Below, one piece after another: positions 47,737 to 60,364 of a DNA stretch of 64,000 nucleotides (position 1 is the stretch's first letter; every line of letters starts with the position of its first letter). The notes under the pieces were generated by a model. It was not told the DNA's origin, ran no database searches, and was given only the letters and a program-made list of their open reading frames with translations. The position numbers and the translations under genes are program-made. The DNA comes from Brienomyrus brachyistius (Eukaryota; Chordata; Actinopteri; Osteoglossiformes; Mormyridae), in assembly GCF_023856365.1 (NCBI RefSeq), contig NC_064552.1:3871200-3935199 (forward strand), written 5' to 3'.

Positions 47737-50700
47737 TCAGACGGACTGAGTCCCTGCCTGGGGTCTCTTGTCCACCTGCCCTCCGGCGCTGCACTCCAGA
47801 ATCCTCTCCACAAACTCTCTGGTCCGGCCGGCCACCAGGGGACCTGTGTGGATAAACGCGGTGAGAGAACGGCGACCTTGGGGAAGTGGCCAAGTGCCTA
47901 CGGCACATTCCCAACGTGAACGTAAACATTTATGCATTAGGCTTCAGATAACCGACAGAGACGACCACTGATATGCACACAGCTGAAGGTATCTAATTGG
48001 GCCTCGCTCACCAGCAGACTCCTTCAGAATGTCCTCCAGCTTCTTTGTCATGCCCACATCACTGCACTCGTCGCTGCTCTCCACCCTCTGCCGGATCACC
48101 TCCTTGATCCTCAACAGCGCCCCCAACAGGTTGTCTACCCACAAAAAAAAAAACAGGTAGGTGGTGGATTAATGGGGTCCTCCTCACACTACAAGAAGCT
48201 TTATACTGCACCCATGATATTAACTCCACCATCACCGCTAACGTCAGGTGAGTGCTGTTAGTGTAGATGCCGCCTGAGGACAGAGATTTGGGCATTCCCC
48301 GTCAGCTGAACGGATTAGTGCTCCAGATGAACTAGGATCACAACAGGCCTCGGGGACAAGTGGCATGTCAAAGCTTTCACTGTATTAAATTTCTTATCCC
48401 TCAACCGGAAACGTCCCCCCAGGCCACACTGAAAGCCACAGCTGACGGAGGTGCGGATCCACTCACTGTACTCCTGGTTCAGTCCCCACAGCTTTATCTT
48501 ATTGGCCTCGTGCTGGGCTTTCTTCTTTAGGCGACAAGCCCTGCAAGGAGCCCAGAAAGAAACGATGGAGATGCACGTTCACCTCACGTCCCATTGTCCT
48601 CAGATGAACTTCTACCCAATTATACAAGGCTCTGGGGAATCGCTGTGTGTCTGGTCTTCATCCCAGCTCTCAACATGGTACTGCACTCTACGCAAACCGT
48701 TTTCCAGAGATAGTTTCAACTGTCCTTTTCCACAAGAGGTCAGGGGATACATTTTATAGTACTCCCACCCCCACGTTACCAGTCCCTTCTGGAAAGCATC
48801 ACTCTATAAAGCAACGACTATAAATTTATTCTATTACTTAACTGGAGCGACTGTTTGGAGGACATCTTGAGTTTTAGATGTGAACCAGCTGCTGTATAAC
48901 AGATACCTCCAAGACCACTAGAGGCCAGTCCCACACTGGTCACCCCGTCTGTCTCTCTCAGCATTTCGGTTTCTTCTCCTCTCCAGCTCCTACCTGGAGG
49001 CTAGCTTGTTCTTCTCCTTGCGGGAGCGTGCCCGAGCCACCACGGGCAGATCATTGACGGGTCCCATGCCGTCAATGGCCACGTTCAGCTTCTGCAGCTG
49101 CTCACCGATGCTGCACAGCTTCTGCGGGTTGGGGGTCAGGTCGCTGGCGTCCGTCTTGCGGGCCTTGCGGCGCCCTTTCTTGCCTAAAGTGGCGGGTGGG
49201 GGATTTAGCCAGTTAATCTTTAAACTCTGCCATATAATTCATCAACCTGCAAGTCAGAGTCTACAAATATGGCTTCTAAGCGGTGAATTCCCCACCCAAA
49301 ATCTTTGGGTTTCAATTGCAGTCACATGACTGAAGGCACATTAAAAGAAAAGAACCGTATTCAGTGAATAGAATCTCTTTTCTTCTCCATGTTTAGCAGC
49401 CCGATTTGTGTGCCCTGCAGATGTGTGCATACAGACTTTTACGCAGCCATAAGCATGGATACCCTTAACACAGGGGCGCTGCTAGACATTTTGGGCTGCA
49501 GGACAGCATCTCATACTGGGCCTCCAACCCAGATCAATCCAATTATGCTGTCAGTCAGGGGCCCTTGGAATTGTCCTATCTGCCCCCCACCCCCTCTTAT
49601 GGCGCCCCTGCCTTAATGTGTTAATGACATTTCTGTGCCTACTCTATAAATAAATGTGTCAGGAAAACATCTCACTCAAGGCTGTGCAGAGTTTGAGTTC
49701 TGGTCTGGTTCTTTGGGTAAAATCTGGAAATGAAATTTTGGAACGACAAATATTTTGATGTCTTTTTACATTCCCTTCATTCATATTTCAGGATGAAATA
49801 GAACAATTATATTGTTTGCACTCCCATCCTTGGTTAAAGTTCTGCTCTGAGAATCGATTTGCATTTTTGGCCACATGAACATTTGACTGAAAACCAGAAC
49901 AAAATGCAGGCACCAGGCAGCAGTCAGCACCATACATCCCACCATGGGTGCACAGGTCGTCCGAGGAAGCCTAACCATTGCCGGACGTCCCGTCCCTCCG
50001 GTACAGGGTGCTGGGCAGGGTACTGGAGCTCCAGGACAGCGGCCACCTCACCCCGACCCTCTTGCTCCCCAAGTCGCGCCCGTGGCTGTACTCCCAGAAG
50101 CACCTGCGCTTCGCCGGCCTCTCGCCCGCGTGGCCGTCTGCGAACGTCAGAGCATGGCCCGCGCGCGTCACCACTCACTTTTTCCACAGTGACAGTCAGC
50201 GCACGTTTATCAGTGCACACGTGTGAACATCCGGCCCGGAGTTTCCATTACCCACATGCTGCTCTAATTGCTTTTAACGGCGAGGAAAACGGAGCCGGTG
50301 CTTCCACGTCCTGCGTTACGAATTAAGACTCCGTGGAATATTCAAGAAGAATTCAGGAAAAGCAGAGCCAGCCAAGTATAAATTAGGAAAGAAAAAATCC
50401 CAGAGAACCAAGACTAAACTTATACACACGTATTTATATATTCATATATTTATATATATATGTCTATAAATAGTCTCCACTGAAAGCCTAAACAGAATCT
50501 GACTTGAATTCAAGGCTGAGGTGCCGTCAGACCACAGCGCGCCTCTCACCACATTCCGTTCCAGAGGAGCTCTGGTCGCCAGGCTCTGCTGCTCTTTCCT
50601 CTTCCTCCTCTTCCTCCTCCCCTTCCTCATCCTCAGTGTCTGCCGTCTCGCTGTCAGAGCCCTGGCTGGATCCGGAGCCCTGGTCGGCCTGCAGGGAGTA

Positions 50701-51842
50701 GTTGTGCTCCTCACTGCGGAGCTCCACGGCACTGGGAGACAGTGAGGCCGTGGTCTCTGGCTGCTGAAACACTTCCACTGGAGTGGCTTCAGTAACTGCC
50801 TGGCCCTGTGCCTCTTCCTCCTCCCCTTCTTCCTCTTCCTCCACTGCCTCTGCAGCTGCACCCCCCAGTGTCAAAGTACTCTCCTGCTTGTCAGATGCAG
50901 ACGACTTGGCGAGGCTGGGCTCTGGGGTTGGATCAGGCTCATCCCGGACCCGAGTGTCCAACCCGGACCCGGCCTGCTTCTCCGTGGATTCCTCCCTACT
51001 GCCCCACTTGCCGATCAGCATCACCTCCGAGCTTGCCAGCTCCCCCTCCAGGCTGCCTTTGGTGTAGCGCGTGATATCATCCAGTGCAGAAATGTCCCAG
51101 CGTTCGTGGTGCAGGTCCTCGCCGAAGCCATCGTCCACCAGGTCGCTCAGCAGCTCAAAGGGCCGTTTACGGGGTACCGCCGGGGAGCCCAGCATCAGGA
51201 CCACATTCTGCGAGGAAATGAGTCGTCACCATAGACAATTCAGCTAAAACAATCCCATAATTATAAAGAGCTGTAACCCTTTCTTACATTATCTAATTAA
51301 CGAAGGTCTATCCTTTACACTTCTACCCAAAAATTCCGCAGATATCTTTGACCCCCACACGACTGCTCAGGGCTATGTAAAGCGACATCTAACTTGATCC
51401 AAGTTTTACTCACCTCTAACTTTTACACTTTAACTTACGGGTTATTCACGCACAGATCGGCAGGTCCGCTCTCACCTGGTCGCAGTCGGTCCTGCCCCCC
51501 AGCGGAGACCCCGCTAACGGGTACGGCGTGAGTAGGCACCGGTGGCTCCCAAATGCCTCGCCAAATATCGGTTCCATCCCGTTCATGCCCGGCTGCAGAC
51601 ACAGGATGGCAGAAGCAGACTTACCCCCCCCTCCTGCTGGAATCATTCCACAAATAACTACCAGTCTCTAAATAACCAGTTACTGTTCAAACTAGTCAAT
51701 CACAGTTGGGCACAAAGATGGGGAAGCAGCGTTTCCTGTCAGTGTTCAGTTATACCTGGTTATAAACGATGCCATAGGTGCCTACTGTGGTAAATAAGAA
51801 TGTAGACAGGCAGGAAGGGGCAGAGGAACCAACCTGAGGCAT
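47737..51842 (-). CDS. crebrf: CREB3 regulatory factor (CREBRF, Luman recruitment factor)
   Basis: Eight coding exons on minus: 51842-51834, 51592-51476, 51207-50550, 50137-49976, 49183-48994, 48540-48467, 48134-48012, 47843-47737. They total 1440 nt, exactly 479 residues plus stop, with GT-AG borders and matching phases throughout. The start MPQ lies in a tiny exon, the same split as the human gene. Visible are [12 protein letters not shown] (near 20), a [12 protein letters not shown] block (about 79-92), acidic stretches, EEHNYSL (about 208), KRRCFWEYS (about 271), LTPNPQKL, and a bZIP-type basic region [20 protein letters not shown] (about 368-388) with a heptad helix after it. The C-terminus [16 protein letters not shown] matches the family. 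Human CREBRF is about 639 residues, so this copy is shorter, mainly in the N-terminal half. CREBRF is nuclear, represses CREB3/Luman and affects stress and energy balance. It may be an ohnolog rather than the one-to-one orthologue. Confidence 0.93.
49475..49620. repeat. Dispersed repeat fragment in crebrf intron 4
   Basis: GGGGCGCTGCTAGACATTTTGGGCT...GGGCCTCCAACCC...TTATGGCGCCCCTGCC has complementary GC-rich ends (GGGGCGC / GCGCCCC) and a layout familiar from fish repeats of low coding value. Confidence 0.5.
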
Positions 51843-54810
51843 GCCCAATGCTTTGCTGGATGGAGATTGTCACACCTTCAGCGGTCACGGGACGCCTCTT
51901 CCAAGTGAGACCACCAGCAGACCATTCGCACGTTGTGAAGCCGTGAATTCAGGGTTCACACCACCTGTCACATGACAAGTCGCTAATTGCCGCTGCTTGA
52001 TTACAACTCGTAACTACAAATAACTATGTTTGGCTGTATCCTCGACGTATTTCCACTACGCCATGTAGAATGAGGGGTTGCAGGTGTAGCTACTTCAATA
52101 AACACCCTGGCATCAGAAGAGCAAGGTGAAAGATGCTGAACCCATGAGCCAAAACGTTAGTAAGCAGTGCACCTTTGCCTGAAAACCCATAATTACATAA
52201 AAGGCTGACATATTGGGCCCACAGCTGTAAGTGGAACCAGGAGGCACATTTATTTTCAGAGGAGGTATTTCCACAAGAGCAGAAAAATCTGGCACCTCGC
52301 TGGAAGATCACCGACGTTCGGTTCTAGAGCGATTTGTTAACAACACCGAACGGCAATTCACCCAGCACCCCATTCCCGGGGCCCCTATGATTAAATACAC
52401 ACGGTGAGAATCTCATATTGACTAACAGCCAGGGATTTACAAATGCATTTACCTCCATTAGGAAAAACACACAGACACATACACAAACGGCACTCGATTT
52501 CACGTGTGTGGCCTTCCTTTTATCAGCACGCGTGGAAAATAAGGTTACAGATACTCAATATCTGCTTTAATTTGGCAAAATGCGCAAAAACAGCAGTAGA
52601 GTGAATTCAGGCTGGCCGCGGATCCTCGGCTCGCAATTTCAGCGCCGTGAGGTGTAGGTGCATCGTCCAGCTCGCATCCCCAGAGAGCTGCGGGGGAGGC
52701 TGCAAATTCAATTTCGGGATTCAAGAGGCAGTTTTGTTAAATAGCAAAAAAAAAAAAACTGGAGTTAAGAGAAAGCGCCTTTCCGAGCAACAAAACGACA
52801 TTCCTGGTTATAGCCGGGAATGTGACCCACGTCGGATTAAACTCGGGAGGGAAAAAATACAAATGGCACAGAAATTTCTTTATTGTCCACGACACCCGGG
52901 ATAGAGCCGATGGAGCTGGTGCCGGACATGGCAGAGTTGTCAGATATAAAAGAAGCCGTGCTGTCGGCTGAAGTCGGTGCACAGGGACGGCGTTTCGTTT
53001 TTGGTAAAAAGCCACCGAGACAGCGTCCGCTCCCCGGCACTGTCTAAATCGCGACAACAACAAAATAGACATTTAATGCTCCTTTTGTTCTCTCTTTCCG
53101 AAGCGCAAGAAAGAAACATGGCATATACTGTTGTCCCCAACATCTCCCCCCGAAGTCTTGCCACAAAGTACTTCTCGAGGAAAATGTGAGATTTAAGGCA
53201 GAGTCGAATTATGGGTTTGATTTTTTGCTGGCCGGTGCCCTTACCTCATCGCAGCTTACCTATCCTGCATCCTGCTACAGCCACTGAAGGCGGCCGATCA
53301 TGCAAGGGGAGCTGCCCGAAAGGTGCGCAGATGTGTCCCACCTGACACTCGGACCCAAGCCTCTGTGCCCACTACTCCATCTACCGCACGACAGGCTGTC
53401 AAAGTTTCTGTTTATCCACTGTGAAAAGGAAAAAGCCGCCGGGATACGATCGCGGATTTTTACCTTGTCTTCCAACTTGCGATATGTTTCATAATCGTCC
53501 GCAGAATTATAAACAAGTCGGGAAACCTCCGGTGCCCTCATCGATGGTCCAGTCTGTCCCTATTACACTTCAAAGCAACACAGCGGCAACAAATTACGTC
53601 GCGGACGTTACCTTACAAAATAAAATTTCGGCTGCAGCTGGAAGCACCGTCGGATGTCAATAATTTATTGTCCATTCCTTCCCAAAGCCAGAATAACGGG
53701 TGGCGGTGGGGGCAAGTTAAATTAAAGAAAACGCAGACGACCTTCGGCCTTATTTCCAATGTGGTTGGCAAAATAAAAAAGGAGACGACAGACTAAGAAG
53801 GAAGTTACCCCCCTTTTCTTTCCCCCTTCTCGTCTTTTTCCACCTGTATGTGCGATCCAGCCAGATCTGGCAGTGACAGTTTTTACGCCGAAAGTTAAAC
53901 AAACGAGTCGGAGAAATCGCACGCTTTCGGCTGAGCCGCCTTCCCAAAATCGCGATCGGTCCCCGACACTGTCTGCTACACACTCGCAAGAGCGATCAAA
54001 ACTAATATTCGGCCGAAAAACAAGAAAAGAAAAAGCACATGACGGCTGGCAACTTCTGTAAATTAAATAAGTAAGCTTAGCTACCTTATTCGGTGTCGTC
54101 GTGCTCCCCTTGAAAGAATTCTTCGGGCAAGTAAAGGGATACACAAATAGAAAATGTCTGCCTTGGCATCCAAATATGAATAATTGGGCAAAACCGAATA
54201 CAATAAGGGTACGTTAGAGATTACCAACAGACAGCAAACAAATTATTTATCCCATATAAAGGAAGTTAGTTTTAAACAGCTGGTATTGAGCTGGTCCATA
54301 ATTTATAAAAGGGAAATTAAAAATAAATATTAATTAAATAAATATCGGAACGCATGGCGTATCAGGGGATAAACCTGTCTGCAACGATAATACTTAAATT
54401 ACAACGTGCACCGTGCTTTCAGAGGGATACCATTTTGTGTTTTCTACTTGTAATCATCCTTAAGAAATGCACAGGAAAGTAGCTAACCCCCTTACGACAG
54501 ACATGGTGTCGCCCGCATGACTCAGAATTAAAAGAAAAATTCTTTCTTGTTCGGCGAAATGGTCATATATTCAGTTACGGTGAGTTTACATGTTACTTTT
54601 TTTGTTGAAAGCTATTATTATTATTTTTTTACCGATTCACAAAGCCAATGTATCACGCCGGGGAAAAGTCCGTATGTAAAATGGAAACTGTGTCAGCTGT
54701 AAACAGCACCGTGTTGGTGAAAAAGGGCAAATGAGTTCACGGCACTTGAAAACGGATATGGCTGAGAACGAGAAAATTCAACGTCAGTGGAAGGGTTCAC
54801 GTGACCCGCC
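51843..54810 (-). promoter_or_regulatory. crebrf: Upstream region of crebrf: 5' UTR exon(s), CpG-rich start region, E-box
   Basis: The ATG exon is preceded on minus by TCTCCATCCAG, an acceptor ending at about 51857, so a non-coding exon lies further upstream. A candidate is the region around 53460-53550: on minus it carries an open stretch starting MRAPEVSRLVYNSADDYE and ending at AAG|GTAAAA near 53463. CpG content is raised from about 52600 to 54000. TCACGTGA (54797-54804), the core of CLEAR-type E-boxes, lies further up. Transcription start and exon use are inferred from motifs. Confidence 0.4.
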
Positions 54811-56170
54811 CCCCCAGCCCGTCGGGGTCACCATGGAGGATCTGGGGGCTTTTTTTCGCCTGGTCCTGGGAGCAGCTGGCGAAGCGCGTCCCCCGCCCGC
54901 AGCCAGATGGGGTCACTTACGAAACACGCCGCGGTCGGCGACGACGCGCTGAAATCGTTACCAAACGTGTTACCTAAGAAAACCTCACAAAAGGCTGGCG
55001 GCGTGTGCATTTGTGTTCCTCTTCCTATTATTATTATTGTTATTTTTATTGTCATTATTATTAATTATTATCATCTTTAAGAATAATGATAGTTATAATA
55101 ATTTTAGAAACGCCCCCTCACACATTGCCCCCCGCCGTCATCACCCCCTCAATGATGCCCAAAGCACATGGAACCAAATGTGCGAGGATGTGTAAATGAC
55201 CACTTCTCAGCCACGTGCGTTACGACCGCCGCAACACCGTAGCCTCGATTCAAGATTTTATTTAATAATTTGATAATATCCTTATTTTACGTTTTGTTCA
55301 TCACGAAAAATTTGTGTTTATACGTGCATAATTCATATTTATACGTGAATAAACAGAAACCTCCAACGTTATTTCATTTTTTTTTTTGCGTTAATCCTAA
55401 GCGTATTAATTGTAGCGTATGTTTAAATTATTATATTTGCCAAGATTTATTAATTACAGATTCAAATCTCGTGTGTTCCTTTTCCCACTTCACTTACATC
55501 AAACTTATGACTCAAATACTGACGGCCATTCGGGAAGCTGTGTAGACCAATGCTTCTCAGCCCCGTCCTCATGGCTTCTCAGACTGTCCACATTTTTGCT
55601 CCCTCCCAGCTCCCTGCCAGACCGTCCACATTTTTGCTCCCTCCCAGATCACATTTTTTTGTGAGCTGTGGAGCAAAAAAAAAAAAAAAAAAAAAAAAGG
55701 ACTATCTGGGGGTCCCTGAGGACTGGACTGAGAAACACTAGCACGGACCATTTCTTTTCTCTTGCTATGTGCACACAATGTATCATTGTTCACAGAAACA
55801 CACAGAAGATTCCAGTGACCCTCCAATACCAGCTGGCCAATGATCCTGGCCATTGACTGTTCCTCAAAAAAACAACTCCTTACAAAATCGTGAAGACTTG
55901 TAGTGTTGGGTGTAGAACGTTAAATATAGGAGCTAATAACAATCATTCTTTTTAAGGCGAAGAGGAATGTCAGGTGGAGGACACACACCATACATCCGGC
56001 TGACACCAAATCTGATATAACACCTCTTACATAATGACCTAGATAGGCCTGGATGAGTTCCATACTCATAAGTTCAGCTGCAGTTGTCTTCGCAACAAAG
56101 CTAGTTTATGCTCACTAGATCCTGCACATAAAAGAGCCAGTTCCAGAATGACATGCAGTATAGATACACC

Positions 56171-56206
<36 letters not shown>

Positions 56207-58778
56207 CACATACAGCCATTATCCTTCATAAGGACAGCAGATGCCTTCGCGTCTTCATTTTCGTGTTAGAAACATCCAAAGTTTACATTTGCATAAAATG
56301 TTTTAACTTGAAAGGTTAAAACATTGCTGGGACTCAAAAGCACACAGTCCACAGTCACACGCGGAACTGTAACGACAGCCGCCTCGGGGGGAAAAGGCTA
56401 TTCTCTGCCCTTTTTTTTTTTATTATTTCCTACAGAAGGCTGGCAAATTGTAAAGTCCAGGCACACTTTGATCTCGGTTTTCAGTTACCTTTCAGGCCCC
56501 CTGCTAAAATGGAGATGGACCCACCTTGCCGTCGTCCATTTGTGGCCCGTCGCTGCCGTCCATGCAGGTTCGGACGCTCTGGGAATCTAGGGAGGTTGTT
56601 ATTAACACACGCGGCGTTTAATTATAATGTTCCATTTCACCAGCTTTATTTTTTGTCTTTTCTTCTGCTGTTAGGTCACTTGCATACCACTCAATCACAC
56701 AGGGTCCCTCGCTCTTGTTTACAAATACTGGGCTTATCTTTCAATGACATAAACCTCCCACTCTCACACACGGCAGAAAAGCAGAGAGAGAGAGTGGCAC
56801 ACATTCTGCTAACTGGGTCCCGGCGCGTTACGAGGCGACAGCACTTGCCAGGAGGCCCGTTTGGATACGAGGTGTTAGAATGACTGAGCCGTGCGCTAAG
56901 CTAACAGGCCTTTGATAACACAAGCTTAATGCTCACTTTCAGCACCGCGGGGCCATTACGTGATTACACAGGCTCGCTAACAAATAAAGGAATATATAGA
57001 AATGAATTCAGGCCTAAAAAGATTATCTCCGACTTTAAAAATGCTAAATAAAACGTGCAATTTGTAACAGAACGAATATAGTTTGACATTGCATGTGAAG
57101 TCGCAGAGGGTGAAAGTCTTCACAACCCACTGCCGTGCCTCAGCGTCTGGTGTGATGATGCCACACTTCCCGGAGTGTGAAACACGCCGTTCCGCAGCGC
57201 GAGAGGCACGGCGAAAGGAAGACGAGGCGGGACACACAAAATGACGTCTGAGCCTGGACCTTTCAATGCGTCCCGACCTTTATTCGGCGGTTTCAGGAGG
57301 ACAGGGGAAATGGCGGAAACATCTACTTATCGAGCATGCACGTCGCCCCCCAAAAGCCATCGTCTGTGCTCCGTTATACACGTGCCAAAATATCTCCACA
57401 TCAGGGGAGGCTACACGGTGAACACAGCAGCGACCGAAAGCCATTGAATGGTACACAGGTGCCTTGAACAGTAAAGGTTCAAGTCTTGGGAGAGGAACTG
57501 CTGATGTGCCTTTGGTGAAATAGCCTGAACGCTGAAAGTACATGCAGTTCTGGACAAAGGCATTAAATGAAAAACATAAAGAAATAACAATCACTGACCA
57601 TTTTAGCCCATAAGCACCGATGACATCACTGTTTACAGTTCAATAAAGCAACTAGCCAGTCTCTCTCTCTCTCACATGCGCACACACACACCGGTCAGTT
57701 TAAAAACTATATACTATATGCTTCTAGCCCTAGTAATAGCATGCAAACAAAGATGGAAAGCATCTCTGGAGATTAGCCTCGCCAGCAACACTGTAGTCAA
57801 ACACGCAAAACACTGTTTACAGAGACGTGTTGGGATGACAGTAAGAACGGCGCAGCTTTAAGTGACTGTTGGGTTCACCATGGAAACGGGTTTTGGTTAA
57901 GCACTCTTCAGGGAAATGGGAGATAAGCGTCTTGCAGTGGAAACACAGAGATGGCTTTGTGAAGTAGGCCTTATTGTCCTCTTATAGATTCTATGACCGG
58001 CACTGAATCCTCTTGACTGCACACACGACTGACACACACAGCTCACAGTATAGCTGTCACGTCCACAACACTGCTATCCGATATACATTAGAGAACACAA
58101 ATGCATAAATAAATAAACCGAATCAAATAAATAAACCTAAAAAAAAAAAATTAAAATTAAAAACACTTCTACATAGTCAACCCACACACTGCACACACAA
58201 AGGAAAGCACGTGACTCGACTGTGTATGAATGGGATTAGACATGTGAGACTGCTCATCTCACATAAACAACTTCAGCACTTTCACTTTTGAGATAATATT
58301 TACAGTGGGCGACCCTTTCCATTCCAGCTATACCAGCTATAGGTTAATATTCCAGTGATGTTGTCATATGAAAATTGCAGTGATTAAGAAGAACATGGCG
58401 ACAGTGTCTGCCTGAAAAGGATGCATTAGAGAGTGTTTACTCAAGCTGTCTGAGTCCACACCTCTATTTTTCAGTGCAGGGAAATGCCATAATTTTCAAT
58501 ATCATGAAAAATACAGGGTCGCTGCCCTCGTGCGCATTGTAAACAGGAAGTGTTGTGCCTCATGTATCCTTACTGGGCGTTTGATAAGGGACTGGGGGAA
58601 GGAGACTGGAGTTCAGACATCGTCCTGGGAAGAGCAATGGAAAGGGCTGGCCTCAAGGTGGAATTGGACTACAAGAAAATGGAGAGAGAAGGAGGGGAGC
58701 GTTAATTACCATGTTTGTTATGTGTACGGATGCAGATAAAAGTGCTTAACTTGTGACAGTAAATGTTCAAAGAAAAAT
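54811..58778. other. Intergenic stretch between crebrf and the V-ATPase gene
   Basis: No coding exon is recognised. It holds TTATTATTATT-type runs (55025-55075), a poly-A run (about 55675-55698), a duplicated CCACATTTTTGCTCCCTCCCAG pair at 55588/55626, and a (GACA)n microsatellite (56171-56205). A minus-strand AATAAA (TTTATT, 57279-57284) is a distal polyadenylation candidate for the V-ATPase gene. Confidence 0.45.
56171..56205. repeat. (GACA)n tetranucleotide microsatellite
   Basis: About nine perfect copies of GACA followed by CACACA. Confidence 0.95.
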
Positions 58779-58784
58779 TTTAAT
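58779..58784 (-). terminator. atp6v0e2: Candidate polyadenylation signal of the V-ATPase e gene
   Basis: ATTAAA on the minus strand, 217 bp after the stop codon. Usage is unproven; a canonical AATAAA lies much further on. Confidence 0.3.
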
Positions 58785-59000
58785 TCTTAAGATGTGCAAG
58801 AACCTTCAGTGAAGGTTCTACTTTAGTGTAACTAATCACTGGATCCTGTGGGCAGTCCATCTGAATATATACAGTACGTAGAACATGGCTTTTGGGGCAG
58901 GGTTGCTGTACGCCAGTGGTATTATGACTGTGAGAGTCTGTATAGACATGCAGTGGGAAAGCAAAGTTAGCTAAGCTACAGATTTACCATGATGAGAATT

Positions 59001-59966
59001 TCACTCCCAGTAATACCGCAGATACCAGATGGTTTCATTCTTCAGCTGTGGTCCAAACAGGGGGTTTGTCTGGGCCAGAATCGCTATTAACCAGCTGAAA
59101 AATTAAGAGAAACATTTTGCTCCATAATGTTAAACTCTGCTGTATTCACTGAAGCAGAAATAATTTTACCATTTGCCCTATAGATTTTACTGAAAATGGA
59201 AAAACACACACATAATTTATATGCAACAGCTTATAAATATGTAAGGGAACAAAAACGCGTGGGTTTTTATCAATCTCATATTTTTATTCTAGAGTTATAT
59301 TTTACGCTGTATTTTAACATATTCTCATGTTGTCACTCAGGGCTTCCGAGGACGGGCTATGGGGGTGTCCCCCGACCCTCTAAACCACACACCGGCTTAT
59401 TTTACTGACAGACCCGCTTCACCATATGAACAGGTAACCGGGCACCGACGTGCCGGTGCGTGACAGCCGGAAATACTCACAACAAGTAGCAACAGACGGC
59501 TGTCAGTATCAACATCGTGATGACAACCCTGGAAAAAAAAGATGAGGGAGGAGATGGGGGACAGAGTTTGGCTGAAAACATATAGACATATAAAGCGATA
59601 TTTTTATGCAGCGTATGGTGCATTTAGCCAGCATGGGGCCGAGCAGCTCCGGATGCTGGGAGGCATTTTGAGAGCCGAACTGGGCCTTCGGGGTACCGCG
59701 TTCTAACATTAATATCCTTTTAGACAAACAGCATGCACGCTCCTCCGATTCGACCTTATCCCCCGATGCAAGTTCGATATTTTCCAAACAGGCTGTCATA
59801 TTAAAATATAAATTAAATGACTGAGTTACATCAGGGCTGCATAAGGAGCAGAAGATGCTTACCCTCGGTTAGGTCCCTTGGGCACGAAAAAGGGAGCGAC
59901 GATACCCACTAGAGCCCACAACGTCGTGAAACAGATCATCGGCAACGCCAGTGAGTGATAAACCAT
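59001..59966 (-). CDS. atp6v0e2: V-type proton ATPase subunit e (ATP6V0E2-like)
   Basis: Three exons on minus, 59966-59863, 59528-59481 and 59094-59001, total 246 nt for 81 residues, the standard length of this family. Donors GTAAGC and GTGAGT and acceptors CCAG and TCAG are good. The product is a small hydrophobic subunit of the membrane Vo sector with two helices: [18 protein letters not shown] (about 11-28) and [20 protein letters not shown] (about 36-55). They flank the conserved PKGPNRG loop; [16 protein letters not shown] follows, with the family's N-glycosylation sequon NET. The N-terminus (HSLALP, CFTT) and the final WE resemble vertebrate ATP6V0E2 more than ATP6V0E1. The link to crebrf recalls the human CREBRF-ATP6V0E1 neighbourhood, so the paralogue name is the uncertain part. 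It serves acidification of endosomes, lysosomes and vesicles. Confidence 0.93.
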
Positions 59967-60059
59967 GGCTGCGGCCCGGAGAGAACCGGCAAAGAGGGCG
60001 GACAGTGACAGCAGAGGGTAAACCGAGGAAATGTCCGTCCTGTTCCCACAGAAACTCCG

Positions 60060-60195
60060 CTACCGTTACGTCACCACCCACAAACCAAACCGGCGACTCT
60101 ATTGGATGAAGGCTCTGAGACTCGTTGAAGCAATTGGCCGATGTTCGCTGTCAATCAGGGCGCTTGGGACGGAGACGATCTGCGATTGGTTTGAA
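60060..60195 (-). promoter_or_regulatory. atp6v0e2: Promoter of the V-ATPase e gene with three CCAAT boxes and a CRE-like site
   Basis: On the minus strand CCAAT occurs at 60105-60101, 60137-60133 and 60189-60185, that is 135-220 bp upstream of the ATG and 32 and 52 bp apart. TTACGTCA, a near-CRE, lies at 60066-60073. Regular CCAAT spacing is typical of NF-Y-driven, TATA-less housekeeping promoters. Confidence 0.65.
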
Positions 60196-60364
60196 TAGAA
60201 AAACGATGCTGCGCTGCGCTCCATAAAACGGAGGAAATGAAGTCACGTACCGGTTTGTGTTAGGTAGAGTGGTTTGTTGCATATTGGTACAGCACTGACG
60301 TGCATTTATTCCCACTGCGGCCATTAACTTAACGTCTTAATAGGTATAAATAGTGGTGTATTCA

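Noticed and set aside
53722..54144. A 140-codon minus-strand frame upstream of crebrf.
   Set aside because: No domain and no conserved motif; probably CpG-rich promoter sequence lacking stops by chance.
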